Source: Porites lobata
Lineage: Eukaryota > Cnidaria > Anthozoa > Scleractinia > Poritidae
Length of the DNA: 64,000 bases
Reading direction: 5' to 3'
Assembly: GCA_942486035.1 (NCBI GenBank)
Contig: CALNXK010000105.1
Coordinates: forward strand, 641,001-705,000
The notes under the pieces were generated by a model that saw only the letters and a list, made by a program, of their open reading frames with translations, was not told the origin of the DNA and did not search any database. This document shows, one piece after another, positions 11,772 through 24,500 of this stretch; the stretch's first letter is position 1; each line of letters starts with the position of its first letter. Made by a program: the position numbers and the translations under genes.

Positions 11772-11887
11772 GGTGCATTGCGTGCATGGGCTCTCGATCG
11801 ATAATCAGTTCGATGAGCAATATCCAAAAGCTATGATTGTGAACCTAATTTGCCACCCGTGATAACAACTGCTAATGAAATGGTATT

Positions 11888-11985
11888 CTCTCGAAATTAG
11901 GGAATAATTTCACTTAGGCTCCGGATATTATTAGGATTTGGACAAAACGCGCGTGAAATTATTCCCTGATTTCACTCGTCACCAT
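11888..11985. repeat. Palindromic repeat
   Basis: TAGGGAATAATTTCAC at the left is matched by GTGAAATTATTCCCT at the right, giving a hairpin of about 90 bp. Non-coding. Confidence 0.65.
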
Positions 11986-11989
11986 TTGA

Positions 11990-14900
11990 TTACACATACT
12001 TATTGACCTCGTCCGTTCGGTCATTACAGGGAAATCTCAGACCAGCTGGGCCTTGATGTATAGATCACCTTCAAGGGAAATAGGAAAAAGTTCGAGTTAT
12101 CGAGGGTAAAATTATACATTAGAAAATGATCTGAAGGGAAATGAAAATTGCTTCGAGTTAGAGGGAGGTTCGAGTGGCTCAATAGGATTTTTCAAGGTCA
12201 ATACCTCCCAGGTTTGAGTATTATCTACGTCGCCATTAACGAAGACTTGAAAAAATTACCCGGCCACAGCTGTATTAGATAAAGATGAAAATTTGGCAGC
12301 ATCAGGGTTACAACTGACATCGAAGTTGTCATAGCAACTAAATGATGCCATTACCTATTTTACTCGCAGCCGTATTCCTCGGCACTGGGAACTGTTCTTC
12401 CAAAATCGTTCACGGGAACTTTTTCCTCCAATGGCCGCCTCGATTTTCATGAAGTTTGAGTGAAATCCGTGAGAGCGTTATCGAGATATTTTGGGATGAA
12501 GTTTTTATGGACCGGTCATTTTATTATCGCCACGGGAAGTGGGGGCGGAGGGGGGAAGGTGGAGGATTTGGGGCTAAACAAGGTGAAATTTAGTCGATCC
12601 CCCCTTTGACTGTTACTTTACCGAAGTGATCCCCCTAATAACATTTGATGACTTTCGTGCTCCCCCCCCAATGTCTTCATTTTCCAAGCAAATTTGAGTG
12701 GTCCCCAGTCTGAGTCCTTTAATTTCACATTAGTTTCAATCTTTTTAAAAACGTATCGGTGAAAGATCATGGAGATAGCTCCAGCCGATTGCTAGAAGGA
12801 ACTCGAGCATGTTAATGCATGGCTCAAGAAAAACCTCCGGGTCTGGGATCCTGGCCGAAAAAAAATATCTAGATATAAAAGAGTTCTCGTTGCTTCTATC
12901 GACAGACTCTTAGCTGTCGGGCCCAAGAGCCCATTTTTAAAAAAACGTTTTAGTAGTTGTTGTAACGCGTTTATAATTTGTAGCGTATGAAGGCTATCGC
13001 ACATTTCTCGGCAGTGAATGCACTGCACAAGGGACCTGAACACCTCAAACATGTACCGCTCAGCTTGTGCCGTAGATTAGAAGATTATAGGTATTAGTAG
13101 CGAAAATTTAAATAAGTTCTTTTCTGTCTTAGGTTTTTCCCCAAAAAAACAAACTGCAGTGAGTTGAAATAAAATTTCTATGAGATATTGGGGTGTAATA
13201 TACATAACTTCGAATAGTCCGTCCAGGCCCAATATCAGAAGCTTAATAAGCTTGCAGCGAACACAAAAGTCGGTCCAAAGGAACTTGGGGGTTGCGGATG
13301 GTGATCAAGAATTATCTTGGCAGCTTTGTTTCGCAGAATCTAAAGAACTTTTCCCATGATGAGAGTGGAGTTGTTCGCTATCCAGTTTTTGAATAACTTG
13401 GGCCTGTAGACAAATATAAAAGCAGAGAACTGTCAAAGCAGAAATGAGAAACTTATCTGACAATTATTTCTGTCATACCCAATATTCCCATAATTCTTTA
13501 AATATGAAACTAGTGTCAAATCACATATTAATTAAAATATTTCAGAGCTTAACTGAAAGACGACTTCCGCACACTTATAATATTTGTTTCCTAGAAACGC
13601 ATCAAAAAGTATTTTATAACATGCAATTACCGGTAAGCCAGTTTTGTGGTTTTTTGGCCTTTACAGAGAAACAAAGGAAGGTCACCATTTAAAAAACGTA
13701 AATGAGAATGATTCACTGTTGACAAATTAGGGGAAGAGGGACCAAGATCTAGACCGTATATTTAGTGCGAAATTTGGCGGCGTGTCACAACTTTTTCACT
13801 GTTCAGTCTTATAACTTAATAATTTATTTCTAATTCTTCCACAGTAGAAACATGCATCCACCTCTTTTCTGATGGGGACAAGGAGGAATCCGGTTTTGCT
13901 AGAGAGATGCCGGGCCACCAATGAAGCCGGTCTCGACCTTCCGTAAACCGAGGAAACACTGATGCTGACGAGAAATTTCCGTTAAAAATACATATAAATT
14001 GCTCGCTAAAAATCGTGTTTATGGACTATGAACTAAATTTTTGTTATAAGAACCGCCTTTTTGGGTCCTTCATGAGCAGTTCCTCTTTTAAAACTTTTGT
14101 AATCCTTACAAAAACATAATGAACTTTCATTTTTTACATTTTTTTCAGGACACTAAAGAATTCTTTTTCGCCAGAAAGACAATCTGAGCTTCTTCGTCAG
14201 TCTTTGTCACGTCATAACAGTGCACTTTACCGCCGCTGGTTAAAACTTTTGCCACCGCTACAAATTTGCTACAATTTTTTTGTGCTCTCCACATTCAGTC
14301 TTGCAGTCAGTACAGCACTTGAACAAAATCTGTTTCACATCCTACTTAGACGTTTATAGTGTAAAAGGCTTGAAGCGGACATCAACAAATGCAAACAACG
14401 CCCATAAGTATGGTTTATTCGGTGTTAGATATACCATGTAGGATGTGATTCACAGATATGATAACTTTTAAATTCCGCAAATATACAAAACATAATATCT
14501 GGTATCATTCAGTGACCTTGATCAAACGCTTAGCCCCAGTGACTAATCTTACTGTGAAACTGTGAAATCTCAGTGGTACTAAAGCGGGAGATCAAAACCG
14601 TAGCATTTTTCTACGTCTTAATAAGTATTTGCCAACAAAAAATTGCCTGATAATAGCAGGAGTACCTAACGGATCCGCTTTTCGAATTTCAGGTTAAGAA
14701 TTTGCTGGCTGGTAACTAAATGATGGATGAGAAACTCTAGCTTGGAATTTTGCCGAAACTCTTTCCTTGCTGTGGTTGACTCTTTGAATACCGATGCTGG
14801 CGGCTCCCAAAAAATCCCTTCCCCCGTAATCGTGCTGTTATAGAGAGCTACTATAAGATTTCGCAATGTTCAGGAAGATTGTTTGTTTCCAGTTGTTTTG

Positions 14901-15299
14901 CCAGCACTGAAAGAACTGAAACTATCTAATTGGTGTCATGACTGTTGCACTCTACTGAAGGAAGAATGAAAAACGTAAAGTGAACTGGTGAAAGAAAAGG
15001 CTTCAGTTGATCAGTACAGGGTAAACAGTGACAGCTGAAAAGTGACTAAGAAATACGCAGAAAAATGTTTTTCTGGCCCCATCCCTGATCCCATAAAGTT
15101 GTTATCAAGAATGGAAAGGACTATTGAAGCCACTGGCGCGTCATGGCATGGCAGCCGCTTGGCATCAACTCGCTTGAGCACGTGACGGATTGTCAAATGT
15201 TTGTTTCAATTCTTCCGGAGTTGCTGTCATGTGCTATAGTACGCTGAAGGAGACTACCAGAAACATTTCAACATTCGTTGTTTGGAACGGAACGCAGAG
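11990..15299. other. Intergenic DNA upstream of gene B, nothing recognised
   Basis: I see no gene, RNA gene or clear repeat in this stretch. It should include the promoter of gene B, but I cannot place a TATA box or start site with confidence. Confidence 0.4.
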
Positions 15300-15317
15300 A
15301 TGAAAAAGCTGCCTTAA
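15300..15317 (+). promoter_or_regulatory. Gene B minimal upstream ORF
   Basis: ATG AAA AAG CTG CCT TAA ends one base before the gene B start codon at 15319. Such a short upstream ORF could lower translation or work by reinitiation. The sequence is certain; the function is inferred. Confidence 0.45.
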
Positions 15318-15318
15318 C

Positions 15319-15501
15319 ATGGCTCATTATCAAACGTTAGTCAGTTTGCTTGTTGTGGTTATCATGTACCCGCTAATGGATGAATGTAGAACTCCTGCAG
15401 ACGACCATTCTGAGGGTCGACGCCATTCGTCGTTGCGGGGAATTAATATACCGTGTCTGCGCCCTTGTCTTTGGGATACCCGACATCAGCAGAAGCGAAA
15501 G
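15319..15501 (+). CDS. Gene B exon 1 (signal peptide, first CX3C)
   Basis: 61 codons starting MAHYQTLVSLLVVVIMYPLM, a good signal peptide. It ends CLRPCLWDTRHQQKRK and the donor GTATGT. Ends in phase 0, as in genes A and C. Confidence 0.85.
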
Positions 15502-18500
15502 GTATGTATGCAGTAATTATGTAATTTTGAGAGCGAATTTAAGCTGAGCAACATAAGAAAGGCCATTGCTATGCGATACACAGAATTGGTGAAGCAACAC
15601 CCAAGCATCCGCTTCTGCGGGGATCGACGGACGACATCCTGTTCATATGGGTGAACATTGTTTAGTATTGTCGTGAATATATTAATATGCGAATATCCCC
15701 CTTACGCTTATTGACAGTTTTCATTACCTTTTTCATCTCACTTTGCCAATGAAACCACTGCATTGAGCAAACTTGTAGAAGTGTGACGCTGCTATAGCAG
15801 CCATTGGTTAATGCGCACATTTGAGAATTGCCACAGAGTTGTCGGGGAGTATTCTGTCACTTCTGTTGTTAGGTACTGCTGATTACTCCATAGTTAACCA
15901 ATTTCATTTAGAGTGTTTGATAATGTGTGAAAATAAAAGAATTTGCTTTTAATTTCAGTTATTTTATTTCACGAGTTCCATGCCAGATGTGTTTTGTCAT
16001 CATGGGTCATGTTTTCCGTTAGGGGATTAGATTTTTTCCTTCTAATTTATTCTGTTTACAGTTGATGTCTTTTGATACGCATGTGTTGCCATACATCAAG
16101 AGTAGTATTATTTAGAAATTTTGCGGCGCTTTGGTAATGATCGAAAATTCTTTTAAATTTAAGTTTTCTAAGAAATATTTTTATTTTGGTATGTGACCTT
16201 TCGTGATTACGTGCTGGTTAAATTGTAGGATGATCGTGCCGTCGCCAGCGTTCAACATGCATTGAAGCCAAGTGGCGAAGACGGATATGAAGCCAGTATT
16301 TCAATTAAACACGTGTCGAGATTGTCTTGCTACAAAATTGTGGCGTGGGGTTTTGATTATTGCAGGTCGCCGAGACATAATATTGAAATGTTCACGCGAA
16401 TATATCAGAAGAATAGGACCCGTGATAGCGAAAATTGCGAAATATTCTGTAAACTTTGAAAAGCAAGAAAAAAAAAAAAAAAAAGAAAATGAAATGGAAA
16501 ATATATTTACATGATAGTTACATCTAGAATGTGGCAGTGTGCTAAGGCGTTGCTTCAGCTATCCAAATTTTCATTATCAGTGGCAGATCTAGAGGACTAT
16601 AGGGTAGCGATATTTTGTTTTGTTTAGAAAGCATCCCTTCCCCCCAACCCCTTCCTTTCCCGGAAGTGTCTTAAAATATTGATAAGGTGTTACGAGGCGG
16701 TGTGCGTGACGACCCACAAAGGTTCATGGGTAAAACTATTACTGTGCCTCATTTCAATCGTGACACGGTCGAGTTCGCATCTCGTAAGAGAAATAAATCA
16801 TACCCAGGGATCAAAACACTGCTGCCTTTTCCGAAAAACATTACGGAAGAGAGCGATTTCGAGAATTTTCAAGATCTCATAGTGGCCTTAGACAATTCAC
16901 AAGGCAATTTCAAGAAGTTTATCGCGATTCGGAGACGAACGTGCGATCTATTCGACTTTGAGCGGCGACTAATTTCTCATAAGATTTTATGTACTGTTTG
17001 GTTTATATGCATGTTTTTATCTCATAGTGAAAGAGATCTGTAGTTCATACCTGGATTTGCTTAACTACAAAAAAATTCGTCCATTAGAAGTGTTTATATA
17101 TTTGATAGACTTTGTTACCGGCAAAGCAGGGGGAGCGCGTGCAAACAGCAAGGTGAGAAATCGTCTCAATTTTATTTTCATCGACAAGTTTATATTATTT
17201 TGAAAACAGTGCCCGTTTGAAATCCTTATGGGCAAATAAATCTTCTATCAGGCAAGGGGAAAACAGACCGAAAGAGCCGAACAGCTGCAGCACAATCGGA
17301 ATTTCACCGAAGCTACAGTCGCAGAAATAAACAGTGAAATAAACCACGATCTTATCTATGCGGTCATTGAAGTGAGCGCAGTATATCGATTTTGTTATAA
17401 AGTAAAACCTAACCTCACAGTTTTAAAATCCTGGATTTGGCGTTACTCGCTTCACGTCGGCATCCGCTTCGGCATGTTTTCTCAGCCCGTTTCTCGGGAG
17501 TTGTGCCACTTGGCTAAGGCGATGTCTTAATTCCAAGACACTTTCAACGGCTCATAACGGGAAAACTAACAGGGGTAGACCCGGGTAGACCCCGAAATTT
17601 GCAAAGAAGAAAGGTTGAAGTAACAAGATGGCCAAAATAATTCGATAAAACCGCTAACAGTAACCAGCAATAAATCCAAGAAGAACGGCAAAAACAACAC
17701 TCAAATCATCATGGCGGCCTGCACATGACCGAGTAATTCAAACTTGTCACAAACGCTCAAGAAAGCCAAATATTTAAAAGTAACGCAACTGCTATCAAGA
17801 TAAAGTGTTCCAACAACTTTCCACGGAGGTATAGTGTCGAAATTACCAACACAAGCTTGGAATAAAGCAAAAATTTCACCACATATACCTCTGAAAACGG
17901 CTCTTTCCGAGAGCGAAAATCACTCTACAAATGACGCATTCTGATTGGTCGAATCTCGTGACGCACACCGCCTGAGGTGTTACTGAAGGAAGCTGAAGCT
18001 CATTAGCTCATTAGTATGGAGAAAAGGTTGAGACCTCAGACTGCCCTGCCAGTTCAGAGCGGCAAATTGGGCGCCGGAAATCTAGTTTAGTCCTTTCCGC
18101 GCGCTTTCCCGTCATCAAACGACGTCCGTGTTCTGTTGCTAAATCAGCCTAGTGAGTGGGCTCCTCCGCTTCTGGCTCCATCGATTAGCATATGTCGTAA
18201 TGGTGGACGGCCACGTTTTCCAGCCGCCCAACCATCGAGGCTAAAATTGCTGATTATGGCTGAAAATCTTTTAAAGCAGGAGCGTGCTCCTTTAAATGCA
18301 AAATTGGAAGAACTAGTATTTTGAAGGATTAGGAAGTGAATTGTACCCGAGGATTGTAACAGAAGGCGTGCGATCTGTAACTTGGAAATCTTCTCTAGTC
18401 TTTAGAGAGTTTCAGAGCGGAGTGCAGAGTGAACACGGCTAATATCATTTTTCTAAATTAAAATAATAGGAAAGTGAAAATAATAATAGTGATAAAAAAT

Positions 18501-21500
18501 AGCCTGCGTGCAGACGTCTCCTATTTCCTTTTTGTTGCATGCGGAAAAGAGACTAATCTGCGTTTTTATTCCGGGTTTTTATGGGTGCTTTATGAGTGTT
18601 TCACAGCGTTTGTTGAACGCTCCGAACACGCTACCAAGGTTTATGTGTGAAAAGAATGGATTATGTATAGTTGAGGTTTAAACAATCTTGTTATTTTATT
18701 GTCTGATCAGATGAAGAGTGCCTTTGTTTTCTAAACAGACAAATTCCTTTTATGAATGTATCAAGCAATGTGAGGAAAGCAAGGCTCCTAGAGGTACGGA
18801 AGACCTTTTTTTCTATAATCAGTTTATCATTTTTCCTCATAAATGCTGATAGCTAAGACCTTTTATAACATAATGATCCTTTAACAGCTGAAATTAGGTT
18901 GCATCATTGAGCACAGAACTGGGAGTTCCCTCGGCCTTCGATTGAACTGAAAAGCCAAACATTTTTTAAACTTTAATTGTGGATTGTAACGAGGGTCTAA
19001 AACAACCTCTCTCCAGGGGTGTACTGTGGAGATGTACCCGGTTAGTACAGGAAATTGACGATCTTATAACCCTATATGTAAACGTATACTAAAAGCCCAA
19101 TTGTCTAATTTATTTCTTATTCATTGTAGTTTCGCTTGAAGGAGAAAACCCGCGTGTGTCAGTGAGATTAAGAAGAAAACGTCGTGCAGAAGCCGGGACC
19201 GTACAAAGTAAGTAAAGCCGGAAACGTTTTGGACTGCAAAACAGTCCGGTTTTTTTGCGTATTCAAGTACACGCGAGCAGTCAAACAAGCGTGTGAGGCT
19301 TGCGCGCTTCGTCAGTGTATGTCGACTATAACATACATTTCAGAGATGAAGGGCACGGAACATGATTCCAAATTCTACAATTTAATAAGAAATGTATTAT
19401 TCTTACTTCTACCTTTAGTGTCATTTTCTACGTGATGCACATATGTACGTCTTTTTCAAAATAGCAGCTTCAGCATTACCTTGATGCTTGTCCAGATCAT
19501 GAGCCAGGATATGTCCTAGGGCTAGTCTCCTTGGGTTGCCACCAGGCTTCCCAGGAGCGTTGCGTGACGACACTAAAATCGGCTGCGTAGGAGACTAGGC
19601 TTAGGTAGACTTGCACAGTTTATATTTTTGGAACCAGTGTTAAACTCTAGATTTCGCTACTATCGTTACCTCAAGGGCCAGTGATAAGTCTATACATCAT
19701 AATTGTTGGCAAGTAAAATTACTCAAGGCTGGTAAATTGTTAATGTACAGCATGAGCGTGAAAGTATACTGTTTTTAGCCATATAGATGTAGATTAGGGC
19801 CTGGAAGGGTATTCTCCGGATCCGGCCGGTACTTGACCAAAATACAGTGCGGGGTTCGGGAAAACGCAAAATTTGTTGACGTGATACGGAACTTAACCCT
19901 TAATGGGAGAGCAGGATTCGCTTAAGGTGGCTGAAAACAGTTTTGCGGGCGGCCAGCGGTAACTCTCGTTGACGGCGCGTGTTTCAAATTAGGCAAACAA
20001 ACATGGCGGAGTACAAAGCAATGTACACAGAAGACGATTTCTCAAAATCTACTCATTAAAATTTTGTAATATTTGGCAGCATTTTTACTTTTATCGTATT
20101 TTAAATAATGAGAACTTTAAAATGGAAGTTGAACAGTCGAATTTTGTGGCGCATTTATTAATTACAGTACAATTATATCACTGATTATCTAAAAATCCGT
20201 CATTTAAAATTTCGTCAAACAAGTTTCAAATAGTTATGATTAACCATTACAGTAGGCTGTGTGCAAGTTTATAGGAAAATCTAATGGGAGAATTTTATGT
20301 AGACTGAGCGAAACTGAAATTTTAAGGCTGTTTTCAATCGTTCATGTTGCCATGGAAACTAAGAAACCGTCACATTTTACCTGTCAATCAAAATCTTTCA
20401 TCAGTATATTTTTCACTTGCCAAGTTTCATTTTGTGAGCTGCAACCTTTCTATAGTCATGATTTGGCAAATAACGCACTCACAAACTGCCAAAACGGTGT
20501 TCAGCCACCTTAAATCTTGGCACGTGAAAGAAGAGGGTATTCAGGGTAGAGATGACAGAAGTTCGGGATGCGGAATTGTCGTGCAAAAGGAGCCGTACTG
20601 CGGGATCAGGGTCCCTTATCCCGGCAGACCCTGATAGATTAGTAAGGAGACTTAGTAAGGATACCATCATATGCACACAAGGCGAATACGTAGAACATAG
20701 CAGTCTGATTAACTCAGTAAATCAATGCATCCCGACGAAGTAATATGTTCGGAGTGTTATCTTCTCCTTTATTTTTCATAGGTTTTTTTATTATCCTGCG
20801 TGTTGGTGGTAAGGTTTAGTCGGAATTTATCGTCATCACGGGGGCGGGTGCGAGGGGGAAGAGACGAGGTCTGGGACGGAGAAACCATGTTTTCACAACT
20901 TGCAAAGCAGCTGTCACTCTGCGTGGTGGTCAGCGGATAATTGCAGTATTTTTCCCACAGTAAAATATTCAGGCTAATATTTTTATATAGAAGCGAGAAA
21001 CCAACCGGCAGAGGAAATGATAAAAAAAATATCATGCATCTCTGTTTTTCTTGCATATCGTATTTGTCTCTTGGTACTAAAATTACAGGGGAAACTAAAA
21101 CGCAACCGTGTTAAATCTTAACCAACAAATACGCGCTCGATCGATTTATAGATCTTTATAGGTTACATCGTTTTTGCCGGGCGACGACATCAGAAGATAA
21201 AAGAAGTTATGATGCTGATAAAAATTACTGGAGAGAGAGTCAAATTTTTCGGAAGTAAGTATATTCAAGAGAGCCTTATAAATATGAGCTCACAGCCGTA
21301 CATATCATAAATACCTGAACAAACATAACTCTTCACAACGTTTCACTTCGTTTATTACGATTAGTCAACTCCTTGAATTCAACGTTAAAATTCAATGCGA
21401 TCGTTATAAACAAATCACAACTACTACTGAAAGCTCTGTTCCTTGAAGAGACCTTAACTTTCCTATAAGGTTTGCAGCAAAACGCTGCTCGATAGCTCAA

Positions 21501-24500
21501 CTCTTCGGCTGTTCTTATCAGGTATACGCAGCTATATGTTGCAAATCAGATTCCAAACTCTGCAGCGGGAAATTGTTTAACAGAAAAAGAAAACCACACA
21601 CTAAGTCTGAAAAGCGACATAAAATCAAAAAATTTGCGAATTACCAGAATATAATAGTGAGAAACAGTCCGGCCTTGGCCCTTTATGTTTTTGTTCCTTC
21701 TCAAAACCGTTGATCGATGATTTTTGACGTAATGCGCATGATCAGTACACAAGTCCGCTGGCAAGATCCTTGCTGACTGCTTTGCAAGTTGTGAGAACAT
21801 CGTTTGGATTTCATTTAAGAGAATGTGTGGGAAGTAGCTCCCCCTCCCCTGATGGTCATTCATTGATATAAACGGATAAAGCAAGGGTATCAAAAGAAAA
21901 ACAACGACGAAAAATGCAGTTAAAGATTTCATTTTATTTTGGATTCCAGCATGCCACGGTGTTTCTACTTACACTAAAAATGTTGGTTGGCCTGTTCCTA
22001 CTAAAATTCTGCATGTTGACTTCCAAGCCAATTATCATTACAATGTATCGTGGAAGCCCTTCGATGAGAATACCATTAAAGGTAATGAACTGCGCATATA
22101 TACTTAGTAATGGCCATTGATACTTGGGTGTAACTGGTGACAACCAGATGTAATCTAACCCCAGTTAGTAACTTAACCAGGGCTCTGTTGTTCGATCAGC
22201 CGATTAGCGCCAACCTGGGGTTAAATTTGATCCCGGTTTCTCTTTCTTTTGTTCGAAAGCATTTTTCCCTTAATTTTCTCTGTTCTTTTTAGATACTCCT
22301 CTCACCAAATTGTAGACAAAGAGAACTAAATTAAACTGAATTCAAATTTCAACCTTGGGTTAACTTAACCCAGCTTTGGACAACCCGGCCCAGAAGTTAA
22401 GTTCCGTCTGTAGTGCAGGTTACCAAGAATTATGTCCTTTACTATCGTCGTAAGTTTCAGATTTTCAATCTGGCTTTGCGCCAGTTCTTAGGCAAAAATA
22501 AGATTGAAGCCAGCAGAGGCGGACGGAGGTGTGGGGAACACATATGCAGTAACCGTGAGTGAGAAAGGCTAGCTACCAGCTAGCTAGGGAGGCTCTTTTT
22601 ATTAGTAAGGGAAAACAATGGCTCCTCTAGGAACAAATAGACGTGACGAAGTTCCTTTGATATACTATACAGCTTAGTCACCCACACTAATCACAATCTA
22701 CTTTAATTTTATGTATTTTTCAAACCCTATTTGTAACGAACTTTCAGTTACGAACTTTCAGTTTTATCTTCATTTTTCTTTTACGCCTTGAAGAAGGTCT
22801 GTGTTTCAAACCGAAATATTGGGCAAAGTTGTTTAATTATATTTTTTTGTTTTTTTCTTTTGTTCACTTATTCATCGCCTCGCTGTGATGACCAGTTTGC
22901 CGTTTTATATTTTATAAAGGCAATCGGCTTGCAAGGAACTGTGGTAAAAATACGGTGCGAAAATTCAGAAGCATCGTGGGTAGAAACCAAAAATTTTTGT
23001 CCTTGTACGGATTAGGTCTGCTGCCTTGCTCGCTCGCTTCAGGCTCGCTTGCGCGGCAGCAATAATATCATTTACAAATATTTAACTGATGGAAATCTTA
23101 ATTCTTTAGAACACAATTGGACACATTATTCACTATTTTACACATTCCTGAGAGACGATGTTGATCCGGGCCCCGGGTTGGAGTGTGTACTCATACCAAA
23201 GGTTAGTAAGCAAAGGTTTTTCCCTGATTCGAAACGTGCATTCAGATTACTAATTATTATTGCACCTCTCCGTTGTTGTGAACCCGTTATGATTGTCAAT
23301 AAAAGAAAAAGTAGTGCGCTGAGGTGGAACAGGAGGTCATTTTTACGAGAAAATAACCTACTGTTCTATGATGTAAACTGAGATATTACTTTTCAAGCAA
23401 ATTAAAGCAAATAAACCGTCTACGTGGAGGAGTCGTGTGGAGGAGTCATGTGGGGCATTTACTAATCTTTGGGCATCTTGTCGCTATTTAGGCGTTGAAA
23501 TCTGGATTTAAGTTTGTCAGGATGATTTTTAGCAAGAATGTCCAGGGTGTCATTATTACTTAGTTTCAAGTCGTTAAACTCTTATTGCATCATTCTAATG
23601 TGTTAAGAATCGTACATTGTGGCGCGCTCAAATAGGTTCAATTTGTTTTCGTACGACTGTAAACTGTTTGTAACCAATTTTACAGTTCTAGATGGAAACG
23701 ATGTTACAACCCTTTCTACTTTCTTAGGTCAATGATGTTTTTCTTATTTCCATAAGAAAACTGACAAAGGAAGTTTTGTATCAAAACAAGGTAAACGTCA
23801 GCCTCACATTCACTCGAAGGCTAGGGTACTAAGGCCACAACTGTGAAATAGGCTAACCACTAGTTATAGAAATTAATATGTTTGTTTGCTTTATCGTTTT
23901 CAGAACAGAACGCACTGGTTGTTAGAATATAAGCCGCCACGGTATTCATCCACACAACCGACGAATCTCCTCTCTACAGTATGTTTGAATTTTTTCGAAG
24001 CTTAGGTTGCTTGCTTATGTCTATGGTATTTTTGTAGATCGGCTACAGTATACCCTTTATGTCAGATTCCGAGGGAAACAGTTTTGTTTTCTCGAGAGTC
24101 CTGATGTTTTCCTCGACTTCGTCTTGGGAAACAACAGGACTCGAGGGAAAACAAAACTAACTGGTTTCCCGAGGGACCTGACATTAAGTGTTTTGTTATA
24201 TTTCTAGACTTTCACTTCAAGAATACGCTTAAGGTGAGCGAATCAAAACAGTCGACTCGGTACTTATAAGAACACAAATTTAATTCTCAAAACCACTAAA
24301 TAAATGATTTACCAAGTACCTTTCCTTATATTATCTGCGTCTTTTTCCTTCCGACTAACTGCTGTTTCTCTTCTGGGATAACTTTGAAAATCGTTGCTTT
24401 TAGCTTGAGGCTTCATGTTTGTGTTGTTGTGTTCATTCACGAAAAAGAAAACTGACAGTGTTTTTCCCGCCTTCTGTCACGCCACTTTCCACCTCGTGTT

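Noticed and set aside
19465..19519. Exon candidate QLQHYLDACPDHEPGYVL in gene B
   Set aside because: Looks coding and follows an AG, but its phase does not fit exon 3 (ends phase 1), and exon 4 at 21950 fits directly and has homologues in A and C.
20552..20743. 63-codon frame (MTEVRDAELSCKRSRTAG)
   Set aside because: No homologous exon in A or C, antisense frame equally open, no splice support.
24037..24080. Possible exon IGYSIPFMSDSE after exon 6 of gene B
   Set aside because: Runs into a foldback repeat and has no suitable donor; 29656-29731 fits the phase and the TYP motif shared with C.
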